Shown here in pieces: positions 29,325-38,021 of a stretch of DNA of 64,000 bases. The stretch is from Candidatus Zixiibacteriota bacterium (GTDB taxonomy: Bacteria; Zixibacteria; MSB-5A5; UM-FILTER-46-8): positions 1 to 64,000 of the forward strand of contig JALSTH010000009.1 in NCBI GenBank assembly GCA_026983835.1, written 5' to 3'. The notes beneath the pieces are model-generated. The model did not search any database. It was not told the DNA's origin and was given only the letters and a program-made list of their open reading frames with translations. Position 1 is the first letter of the stretch; each line of letters starts with the position of its first letter. Position numbers and translations under genes: made by a program.

Positions 29325-30281
29325 ATGAAAAAGGCAGCGATAATTGCCCTTGCCGTTCTGCTCCTGCCCTCGTTGGCTTATGGTCAAGCGAAGGTAGGGA
29401 CCGCCGGTGCGCAATTTTTGGAGGTCGGTGTATCGGCTCGTGCAATGGCGTTGGGAGAAGCTGTAGTTTCGAACATAGACGATGCTTCCGCCCTTTATTA
29501 TAACCCGGCGGCGATTGCCGGATTCGATAAATACAAAGCGATGTTTACTCATATCGCTTATCCCGGCGATATTGGGATTAATTACGAATTCGCCGGACTG
29601 ACTATCCCGATGCCTTCGCTTATGGGGAATGTGGGTGTATCGTTTTATATGCTTTCAACCGATAATATGGCTGTTCGGACCTACGAACATCCTGATGGAA
29701 CGGGGGAAACATTTCAGGCGAAGGATTATGCTCTCGGATTAAGTTATGGGGCGGCTTTGACGGAGCATTTTAGCTTGGGGGTTACCCTTAAATACCTTGC
29801 CGAGTTATACTACACTTATAAGGCGGATGGCTGGAGCGCGGATATGGGTACATATTATGACACGGGATTCCGTAATTTACGGATTTGTATGTTGTTATCC
29901 AATTTCGGCCCTGATCTGAAATTCATCAATGAAAAATATCCGTTGCCCATAACTTTTAAATTCGGCGCCTCCATTGATTTAATTCAAGGACCCACTCACA
30001 GGATTATCCTCTCGGGTGAAATGGCTCATCCCAATGATAACCTTGAGAAATATTCGATGGGATTGGAATATTGGTTTAACGATATGGTAGCTTTGCGTGT
30101 GGGAAAAAAATATAATGTGGATTATATAGCCGATAAGAATATGTTTTCAACAAGGGGTATTACTCTCGGCGGTGGCTTAAAAACCGATATCTCCAACTTT
30201 ACGATTAGTATCGATTATGGATATCAGGACTTCGGATACCTTGATGAGACCCACAGGTTCTCACTGGGTGTGGAATTTTAG
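29325..30281 (+). CDS. PorV/PorQ-family outer membrane protein
   Basis: Start revised to 29325 (SD AAGGAG). VGTAGAQFLEVGVSARAMALGEAVVSNIDDASALYYNPAAIAG; SFYMLSTDNMAVRTYEHPDGTGETFQAKDYALGLSYG. Confidence 0.88.
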   Translation: MKKAAIIALAVLLLPSLAYGQAKVGTAGAQFLEVGVSARAMALGEAVVSNIDDASALYYNPAAIAGFDKYKAMFTHIAYPGDIGINYEFAGLTIPMPSLMGNVGVSFYMLSTDNMAVRTYEHPDGTGETFQAKDYALGLSYGAALTEHFSLGVTLKYLAELYYTYKADGWSADMGTYYDTGFRNLRICMLLSNFGPDLKFINEKYPLPITFKFGASIDLIQGPTHRIILSGEMAHPNDNLEKYSMGLEYWFNDMVALRVGKKYNVDYIADKNMFSTRGITLGGGLKTDISNFTISIDYGYQDFGYLDETHRFSLGVEF

Positions 30282-30299
30282 TTAATCGGAGGTTAATGA

Positions 30300-32072
30300 A
30301 TGCGGATAAAAAAATTGCTTTGGATGGTCCCCATATTACTTATGGCGACTTCGGTGTATATGTTGGGTTGCTCGAAACTTGAATTGGGCGGGACTGAGAA
30401 GCCGAATATCTCTCCGAGGGTCTTTTTCACGAATGTCCCAAACGACTCAACGCACTTCTCATACAACCCGCCGATATCCTGGTATGGTACGGATGTCGAT
30501 GGAGTTATTGAGGCGTATTATTACAAACTCATCCTGAAGGATAGTATGACTGTTGACCCGGGGACTTACGCGAACTCCATTACTTCTCCGGATAGCTCTT
30601 GGACGATGGTCGAAGCTTCTCAGGATACAATAAAACTTTACGCTCCCGAAAACCCTGATTCGTCATACGAGCAGTATATCTTTTTGACGGCTCAAGATGA
30701 TGATAGTGCTTATGCGAAAGTCAAATATCGGCTGTATTCGCGGCAGAATCACCCTCCGAATACATATTTGGATACTGAATTCTGGAGGACTTATTACAGT
30801 TATCCATATCTTACCGACTATTACGGCGGTATAAATGTAAGTTGGCACGGTGTCGATTCTTTGGATTTTCCCGAAGACCAACCCGATTTCGAGTATTATT
30901 GGGCGTTATTCGGTCCTTTCTCTTCACCGGATAGTATTGTCGCTGAATCGCTGACTGTCGATGATATTTACAGTGCCTATGATTCCACTTTAAACAAGGT
31001 AGTGAAATGGGAATCTTATGATTCCACCGATGGGGATAATTGGGTGTCCGATAAAGAAGTAACCCTTTATAATCTTCGTTCGGGATATTATTGGTTCTGG
31101 GTAATGGCGCGGGACGATGCTTTTGTTATCGACAGCCTTTATACCAATGAGGAAGGTGATACCTTATCGGCAGGGGTTCTGCATATTATCCAACCTTATT
31201 ATACCTCTGATAATGAAGCTAAGGATATCTTGGTTGTTGATGATTCCCGTTATAGAAATTTTCCGGCGGAGATGGATGATAAGACCACGGCGAGGGACTT
31301 TTATATGGGAATATTCGAGAATCTCGGAATCGATACGGCGAAATCGGTCGGTTGGATAGACAATAGTTCCGCCCAGAAATTTACCGGAAACGGAGGTCCC
31401 GAATCGGACTCGCTGCCGATGTATAAGATGGTTATGGTTTTGAATGATGACTGGTTCCAAGAGCTTTCGGATTCCATAGTCTCTTGGTATAAGCGATACC
31501 TGAATGTCGGTGGTAAGATAATGGTGACAGGCCGTAATACTTTCTGTTCAAAACCCCGTGGTAGTATCGAGTATAAGGAAAAGATATATTATGGTTTTGA
31601 AGCTGGCGATACACCGTTGGGGCATTTTGCGAGCGATTATTTCAATTTGGATTATGCGATTTATCCGGGTTGGAATTTCCAGACAAATCTTGATCAGGAG
31701 ATGATCGGTGCTTATTCGGATGATGCGTCGTTCAGCGATGTAACATTCGACACGAGTAAAGTTATCGAAATCGCTAAAAACGGTTCCAATTGGTGGTATG
31801 AAACCAATACCTCATACTTGCCGGCGGTTGAATATCTGTCGAGGTTGGATGAATCCGAGACGATATTCAAATTTATGTCATACGAGCCTATCGGCTCTGA
31901 TTTCGATGGCTGGCCTGTGGCTGTTCGATATGCTCCTACGATGACGGTTGGTGGGCAAACGAGAACTGCTTTTATGACCTCGTATTTCTCCTTCCCGATA
32001 TATTATGTCCAGACCGATGAGGCTGTCGAACTGATGAGGACTATGCTCGAGTGGTATGGTATTTTACAATAG
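30300..32072 (+). CDS. Putative surface lipoprotein of unknown function
   Basis: Lipobox-like SVYMLGCSKLELGG; fibronectin-like segments; ILVVDDSRYRN region. Confidence 0.75.
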   Translation: MRIKKLLWMVPILLMATSVYMLGCSKLELGGTEKPNISPRVFFTNVPNDSTHFSYNPPISWYGTDVDGVIEAYYYKLILKDSMTVDPGTYANSITSPDSSWTMVEASQDTIKLYAPENPDSSYEQYIFLTAQDDDSAYAKVKYRLYSRQNHPPNTYLDTEFWRTYYSYPYLTDYYGGINVSWHGVDSLDFPEDQPDFEYYWALFGPFSSPDSIVAESLTVDDIYSAYDSTLNKVVKWESYDSTDGDNWVSDKEVTLYNLRSGYYWFWVMARDDAFVIDSLYTNEEGDTLSAGVLHIIQPYYTSDNEAKDILVVDDSRYRNFPAEMDDKTTARDFYMGIFENLGIDTAKSVGWIDNSSAQKFTGNGGPESDSLPMYKMVMVLNDDWFQELSDSIVSWYKRYLNVGGKIMVTGRNTFCSKPRGSIEYKEKIYYGFEAGDTPLGHFASDYFNLDYAIYPGWNFQTNLDQEMIGAYSDDASFSDVTFDTSKVIEIAKNGSNWWYETNTSYLPAVEYLSRLDESETIFKFMSYEPIGSDFDGWPVAVRYAPTMTVGGQTRTAFMTSYFSFPIYYVQTDEAVELMRTMLEWYGILQ

Positions 32073-32088
32073 GCCTCTTTTCCAAATT

Positions 32089-32123
32089 AAAAGCCGGTCC
32101 TGATTTGAGGATCGGCTTTTTTA
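32089..32123 (+). terminator. Intrinsic terminator of the receptor/PorV operon
   Basis: AAAGCCGGTCCT / AGGATCGGCTTT stem (one G-U) followed by a T-run. Confidence 0.85.
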
Positions 32124-32150
32124 TTGCGGTATTTTTTTAAGGGATTAGGC

Positions 32151-32867
32151 TTAATCTTGTATAATAATGGACATCTCCCGCACAGCCTTTTCCATACCGA
32201 CGAATAGAGCCCTGCTTATTATCGAATGGCCGATGGAAAATTCCTCGAAAACTCCGATGTCGAGGACAGGTTTGATATTGCGATAATTCAACCCCCTGCC
32301 GCCAATAACTCCCATTAGAAGTTTGGAAGCTAACGAGGCTGCTGCTGAAAGAATCTCTAATTCCCGAGCTTGGTCCGTTGAGTTTTTGGTGGAGGAATAG
32401 GCGGTAGTGGATATCTCGATATAATCTGTTTTGAGCTTCGCCGCTTTTTTAATGCTGTCGATTTGCGGTTCGATTAATATACAGGTTAATATATCATTTT
32501 GCTGTAATGCAGGGATTATCTCTGCGAGACGATCGTAATCATTATCCAAATCTACTTCATTGACCGATATTGGATTTTGGTTGTTTTCGGAGATAAAACT
32601 AACCATATCGGGTTTCACCTCGATTGCCTTGTCTATCATTTTATCAACTATCGGGATTTCTAAAGTCAAGGGTAGATGGGTTGTGTTTCTCAGCAGATAT
32701 AGATCTCTATCTTTACAATATCGATTGTCCTCCCTTAAATGTATGCTTATTCCATCCGCCCCCGCCGATTCGGCTATTACCGCGATATGAATCGGGTCGG
32801 GAGTTTTAGCTCCGGCTGACTCCCTGAGTGCCGCAATCTCATTGATTTTAATATTTAATCTCGCCAT
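32151..32867 (-). CDS. pdxJ: Pyridoxine 5'-phosphate synthase
   Basis: RLNIKINEIAALRESAGAKTPDPIHIAVIAESAGADGISIHLREDNRYCKDRDLYLL; VIGGRGLNYRNIKPV; EFSIGHSIISRALFVGMEKAV. Confidence 0.96.
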   Translation of the reverse strand: MARLNIKINEIAALRESAGAKTPDPIHIAVIAESAGADGISIHLREDNRYCKDRDLYLLRNTTHLPLTLEIPIVDKMIDKAIEVKPDMVSFISENNQNPISVNEVDLDNDYDRLAEIIPALQQNDILTCILIEPQIDSIKKAAKLKTDYIEISTTAYSSTKNSTDQARELEILSAAASLASKLLMGVIGGRGLNYRNIKPVLDIGVFEEFSIGHSIISRALFVGMEKAVREMSIIIQD

Positions 32868-32930
32868 TTTTCACTCCATATCCGTCGATCTAAATTATTC
32901 CGTTTAATTCTTACACTTGAATTGTGATGA

Positions 32931-34121
32931 TTAAGTTATCCTCATTATCATTTGAGAGATAGGGATTATTACGCAATTTAATCTATTAAGTATCTTCGAT
33001 GTTTTTTTTAGGCTTTCGTTTCTGTTTTGTCCTGAGTCTACGATAATAATTCCCCAATTACCGGTGAACAGCATCCTGCGATGATAGTTCAATATTTGCA
33101 GACGCAAATCGCTGTTTTGAGCGGTTATTCGGTTTAGAAAGGGTATTAATTTAATTTTCCCGTTTGCCGTTGAATTCCCTGCTTCCTCATAATCGGTGTC
33201 GGTGCCACAAAAGATAATGAAATTCGATTTGTTTAATTGTTCCAATAAATCATCATCGAAATGCCATTTCCTGCCGCGAGCATAAATATATTTGAAATTT
33301 CCGGCGAGCCGTTTCAAAATATTCATCGCTTGCTCTAAATTCTTTACTTTTTTCAAACCGACAATGTGTGAGGCGGCATTCATTAGTCTTATGAACTTCG
33401 GCGTGGAAAAAGGTATTTCATACAATATCTGTTCGATTCCGCTTGAAAGAAGCCTTTCCCTTGTTTTGGTGAACCCCTTTTCACCCGGGGTAAGTATATA
33501 TGCATACATCGCTCCGGAATTCATTACCGCCTCCTGATCGTTGGGGGGGAGGGATTGAATTTTATCGATTATTATAGTTAGATATGAAGCCAAAGGAGTG
33601 GTATTAGGGTCGGATATCAGGGTGAAGTTAAATTTCGATTTATCCTCTCCTTCGATAAAGAATTCAAGGGATTTCCCATCGGGGCTTTGCACGCAGTCTG
33701 TGATTGTAAAACCGGTGCCGCTGAGATTATCTACAAGTTCCTTATGAAAAAGCATTTTCGGGTATAAGGGCGATAACCGTATCTCATTTTGTTGCGGAGC
33801 GATATCTTCTCCCTTTTCGTCTTTCCAATGAACATCATCGGGATTTACCCCAAAGGAGGAGGCTGTGGAGATAATGGCAGCCTTCAAACTCGCAAAATGC
33901 TCAGGGGGATATTTTTCGCTGAATAATCTAAAATCGGATAGCGAGGAATATCCCATAATGGGAGGTAAAAGACGGATTCCAAGATATGCTATCCCTATAA
34001 TAATTATTATTATGAACAGAGAGCGGAGCAGCCTTCCAAAAACTGAAGCAGTTCGCCTTTTCGCGGATCGCTGTCTCCTGCTGACCCGTCCTGTAATGTT
34101 TGATTTGCTCCTGCGTGCCAT
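32931..34121 (-). CDS. Membrane-anchored protein, possibly a degenerate divergent polysaccharide deacetylase (YibQ-like)
   Basis: Basic N-terminus plus TM anchor; SYLTIIIDKI...GAMYAYILTPGEKGFTKTRERLLSSGIEQILYEIPF follows the YibQ pattern but weakly. Confidence 0.4.
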   Translation of the reverse strand: MARRSKSNITGRVSRRQRSAKRRTASVFGRLLRSLFIIIIIIGIAYLGIRLLPPIMGYSSLSDFRLFSEKYPPEHFASLKAAIISTASSFGVNPDDVHWKDEKGEDIAPQQNEIRLSPLYPKMLFHKELVDNLSGTGFTITDCVQSPDGKSLEFFIEGEDKSKFNFTLISDPNTTPLASYLTIIIDKIQSLPPNDQEAVMNSGAMYAYILTPGEKGFTKTRERLLSSGIEQILYEIPFSTPKFIRLMNAASHIVGLKKVKNLEQAMNILKRLAGNFKYIYARGRKWHFDDDLLEQLNKSNFIIFCGTDTDYEEAGNSTANGKIKLIPFLNRITAQNSDLRLQILNYHRRMLFTGNWGIIIVDSGQNRNESLKKTSKILNRLNCVIIPISQMIMRIT

Positions 34122-34133
34122 TATGAATTTAGT

Positions 34134-34685
34134 CTATCCGGGTATCGAAAGGTCTTTCCAGATGGCAATCCTCCAGATACCACTCTCATCCTTTTCAAAT
34201 TTAAATATCGCTCTTCCTGTAGCTTCCATTTGTTGATAACCGAAATCTCCGGAAATATCCTTTAAGGATAGGTGGAATATGACCTGACGGGCTTCCCAAT
34301 CCGGGGGATCCTCCGGATCGAGATTTGCGTTGAATACCTGCCAGGTGTCAAGGCGTATCTCATCAAAAGCCTCGAATAACCCTTCGGTTCGATAAATATC
34401 CCCCCCGATACCATCACGGGGAACGGTTACGGTTTCGATATTCCCCTCCCTGTCCTGATCGAGATAAATAAAAATGAAATCTTTCGCTAAGGTATGTTCG
34501 TATATATCGATATCCCTGTTTTCGTAAGAATACTTGAAATTCACCAAAACGCTGTCGGGTGAGGTCTGAGCGGCAATGGGTTTATATAATCCGGGTCCCG
34601 CTTCGGGTGGGGTAAACGGATTGATACATACCAAAAACGGAGAGATGGAAAAAATAAGAATGAGGGGGAGAATCGATTTATTCAT
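34134..34685 (-). CDS. Hypothetical secreted/lipoprotein, NTF2-like candidate (paralogue A)
   Basis: Start revised to 34685: MNKSILPLILIFSISPFLVCINPFTPPEAGPGLYKP. Confidence 0.65.
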   Translation of the reverse strand: MNKSILPLILIFSISPFLVCINPFTPPEAGPGLYKPIAAQTSPDSVLVNFKYSYENRDIDIYEHTLAKDFIFIYLDQDREGNIETVTVPRDGIGGDIYRTEGLFEAFDEIRLDTWQVFNANLDPEDPPDWEARQVIFHLSLKDISGDFGYQQMEATGRAIFKFEKDESGIWRIAIWKDLSIPG

Positions 34686-34695
34686 CACAATCGAT

Positions 34696-35328
34696 TTACC
34701 TATACAAAGCTTTGAAATCCGCCCAATCGAAGTCATTATTTTCATCAGGCCTATCGGACCATAGATCGATACTCCAACCTATTAAACTTGAACGCGAAAG
34801 GTTGAAGGATGATTCTCCGATAGCGGTGGTCGTTTCCGCAGTTTCCTCGGTGAAGTTAATAATCAAAAGGTTATAAGTTCGAATAAGCGTTGCCGTCGAA
34901 TCGTTCTCCTGATCGAGGGGATTGGATGATAAATCGATAATCAACGACATCTCGGTCGAATCCGAATTGAGCGGATAGCTCTGGAAGATTCTTCGGGTGA
35001 TAGCTTCCTCTACATCCGCATTCCAATCGTAGAAAACCCATCCCTCCCCCCGCTGTTCCGCTTCAACCGAGTCCTCGTATGCCGAAAAGATGAATGAATC
35101 CGATAAGCACTTCCGAAAATTATTGATATTTTTTTCATTGTACGCATAGAGTAGATTCGTCAACACTATCTGTGGTGTCGATGGGACTTCATAAGTTCCG
35201 GAAGATCCTATCGGTGGTTCGCTTGAACGGTGACTGAACGGATTCTTGCAGGACAACAAAACTGCCGATAGTGATAATATCAACCCGAACGCTAACAATT
35301 CAACATAAACATTTTTTCTCATATCCAT
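34696..35328 (-). CDS. Hypothetical lipoprotein, NTF2-like candidate (paralogue B)
   Basis: Lipobox LSAVLLSCKNPF; similar layout to the neighbouring gene. Confidence 0.65.
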   Translation of the reverse strand: MDMRKNVYVELLAFGLILSLSAVLLSCKNPFSHRSSEPPIGSSGTYEVPSTPQIVLTNLLYAYNEKNINNFRKCLSDSFIFSAYEDSVEAEQRGEGWVFYDWNADVEEAITRRIFQSYPLNSDSTEMSLIIDLSSNPLDQENDSTATLIRTYNLLIINFTEETAETTTAIGESSFNLSRSSLIGWSIDLWSDRPDENNDFDWADFKALYR

Positions 35329-35334
35329 AACATA

Positions 35335-37221
35335 TTAAAAAAATCGCCTAAGGGAAACAGTAAAAATATCGTCTCGTATGTGTCCTCGTCGCCAGCCGTT
35401 GATAATCCTTCTTTGTATCAAGAAAGTCAGGTTTTGTAATTCGGCGAATTCGTAATTTAATTCCAAGGAGATAATCCTTTGGTCCTGCCTATCGCTTAAT
35501 ACTCTCAATTTGGTAAAAGTCGTATCTGCGCTGGTTATCGATTCCTCTTCGGAGTGAGTCCATTCCCTTTTATACTCGAAACTGTATTCCGGGGAAATTT
35601 TCAGCTGTTTGGAGGGATAATAATCGAAACCCACCCCCCCCAAATTATTCCGCCTGTCCCAACTCGTAAGCTGCTTCCATTGCTCATCGAATATCAGCTG
35701 TCCGTAATCTTCATAGCGGTATCCGTATTCTATATGGGTCTTGAGGTTATCGGAAACCGAGATCGCCATCTCGGTTCGGGAATAACTTCGACGGAAAATT
35801 CTATTCCTCGAGGATAATATATTTTTTTCATAATCGTAGGTTATATAATTTGCCTGTATTTCGAAATATTGATTAACGGTTATCCAATTGGAAACAATCC
35901 AAATTATTTCCGGAGCAAACAGATAAGTATAATTGCGGTTATTATCCGCCGAAGCTTCTTTATAAATATATATTTGATGAAAATTACGATAATTGAAATG
36001 GGTCCTTGTCATCAGATACTTGCTCCATATACGGAGGTAGTTCATATTCAGTATTTCGCTTTCCACATCTCGATCATTTTGATGGCTATATTGGGCAGGA
36101 TGGTAAAATGAGCGCACCGATGTAAAGAAATCTGTCGATACCGAATCGTGGTTGGTAAGGGCAATACTAAATCCTCCCCCCAATTCTCCATAAGCGGAAT
36201 TTTCATCCCTCTCGTCCTGAGCGAAGTTCTCGTTGTAACCGCTTGTTCTATATGATGCATAAGTATCAATCGGCATATTGAATATTTTGAAGTTTCGTTT
36301 TAATTTGAGATAATAGTCTTCGGAGAGCCGCGAGTTATCCCTGTTGCTTACATCACCTATTACGGCGGAGGTATCATTTGCTCTATAGCGATAGGAATTG
36401 AATAATATCTCCGAGCTTGCCTCGATTTCAAAATTTAGGGGGAGATTTTTTACGATTGTCCCCTCGAAATTATGCTCATTCTTCTCCTGGTTATTTATCC
36501 CCGCTAATGTGTAGGATGAGGAGTAGAATTTCTTTTTACCGCTTGTTCCCGAATAATTAAAACTTATGCTATCACCCGATTGGAAGGATTTAAGGAAAAA
36601 ACCGGATAAGGAAATGGAATTGGAGGGTATATTTCTGTATATTTCCTCATCGATATTCAGAGTTATTCGAAAGATATCCGCATTCAATATTTTGGGGTTT
36701 AGGATTCCATTCCACGACATATTTATCCCCCTATCCCTTTTCTTACCCATCTGTCCCCGTCTGGTAGAGACAGCTCCTCCGAGACCGTAGTCCAAACTCA
36801 ACCATTGATTGGGTTTATATTTACTGACTCCGATTATTTCGGATTGGAGTATCTTTTGATTCCCCAAAACATTATACGCTTCTGAAAAATCAACCGATAT
36901 TCCAAGTCTTGGATTGAAGGAATAAAGTATGGATGCTTTTGCCTTTCCATCTTCCTGCCATTGGTTATTGCCCCCGACCAACAGAGAACGCTTGATTAAG
37001 GTTGATTGTAGTTTGCTGTCGAGGCTGAACGAGAGCTTCCCCCTGCTCGAATATTCGTAGAGTAAGGAACCATCCCATCTGTATGTTTGGTTATCCTGAT
37101 CGAATACGGTAGTGAAAGTGGAACCTTCGGCACTTTTGACTGAAATATTGGAGTACGGCAATAGTATTGCAAACGCCAAGGTAAATTTGAAAAGCAGATT
37201 GTAATAAAAATATCTTTTCAT
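35335..37221 (-). CDS. Outer-membrane beta-barrel-like hypothetical protein
   Basis: Signal peptide, alternating aromatic/polar strands throughout, C-terminal TVSLRRFF. Confidence 0.65.
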   Translation of the reverse strand: MKRYFYYNLLFKFTLAFAILLPYSNISVKSAEGSTFTTVFDQDNQTYRWDGSLLYEYSSRGKLSFSLDSKLQSTLIKRSLLVGGNNQWQEDGKAKASILYSFNPRLGISVDFSEAYNVLGNQKILQSEIIGVSKYKPNQWLSLDYGLGGAVSTRRGQMGKKRDRGINMSWNGILNPKILNADIFRITLNIDEEIYRNIPSNSISLSGFFLKSFQSGDSISFNYSGTSGKKKFYSSSYTLAGINNQEKNEHNFEGTIVKNLPLNFEIEASSEILFNSYRYRANDTSAVIGDVSNRDNSRLSEDYYLKLKRNFKIFNMPIDTYASYRTSGYNENFAQDERDENSAYGELGGGFSIALTNHDSVSTDFFTSVRSFYHPAQYSHQNDRDVESEILNMNYLRIWSKYLMTRTHFNYRNFHQIYIYKEASADNNRNYTYLFAPEIIWIVSNWITVNQYFEIQANYITYDYEKNILSSRNRIFRRSYSRTEMAISVSDNLKTHIEYGYRYEDYGQLIFDEQWKQLTSWDRRNNLGGVGFDYYPSKQLKISPEYSFEYKREWTHSEEESITSADTTFTKLRVLSDRQDQRIISLELNYEFAELQNLTFLIQRRIINGWRRGHIRDDIFTVSLRRFF

Positions 37222-38006
37222 AAGAGGTTATGATATAGTTCGATGTATTTCGGGACAGAGATATCCTCCGGTCTGGAAGAGATGTCTATTCCTATTTCCA
37301 CCATCGTATTTGTAATCTTTTGCATATCCCAACCCATATAACCCCTTAAACAATTATATATTTTTTTTCTCCGTTGAGAAAAGGATGTTTTAACAAACTC
37401 AAAGAAACCTATCCTTTCGTCGTCGGCGATTAATGGATGTGGTAATCGAATTAGACGAATAACAGCTGAAGTTACTTTGGGGGCTGGGTTGAAATACTTA
37501 CGGTTGACGGGGAATAAAAATTCGCTTTTGTAGTCAACTCCTAAAATTACCGATAAAATGCCGTAATCCCTGTTGCCCGGTTCTGTACAGATACGCAACC
37601 CGACTTCTTCTTGAACCATCAACACAGCTTTTGGAAAAAAACGGCGGTTATCCGAAATCCAGCGAAATATTTTCCCTGAAAGGTGGTAGGGGATATTCCC
37701 GCAAAGGCTGACTTCCCTTCCGTCGAATAAATTATCTAAATCGAGTTTCAATATGTCGGTATTTATTACCGAAACGCTGTTGTCATTATTGAATTGTTTT
37801 TTTATGTATTCCGCCAAATAGCCATCGATTTCAACGGTTATTACCGTAAATCCGTTTTCAGCCAAGGGCCTCGTTAAAATACCCTTTCCGCCGCCTATTT
37901 CTAAAACTTCTCCTTTACCGTTTCCCTTGTTTACAACAGCCTGGGCGATTTTATCGGCTATTTTCTTTTTGATAAGAAAATATTGGGAGAGGGATTTATT
38001 ACCCAA
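37218..38006 (-). CDS. ksgA: 16S rRNA dimethyladenosine transferase
   Basis: LSQYFLIKKKIADKIAQ; EIGGGKGILTRPLAE; LCGNIPYHLSGKIFRW; SFSQRRKKIYNCLRG. Confidence 0.95.
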   Translation of the reverse strand: MGNKSLSQYFLIKKKIADKIAQAVVNKGNGKGEVLEIGGGKGILTRPLAENGFTVITVEIDGYLAEYIKKQFNNDNSVSVINTDILKLDLDNLFDGREVSLCGNIPYHLSGKIFRWISDNRRFFPKAVLMVQEEVGLRICTEPGNRDYGILSVILGVDYKSEFLFPVNRKYFNPAPKVTSAVIRLIRLPHPLIADDERIGFFEFVKTSFSQRRKKIYNCLRGYMGWDMQKITNTMVEIGIDISSRPEDISVPKYIELYHNLL

Positions 38007-38021
38007 CGATATCCCTCCGTA

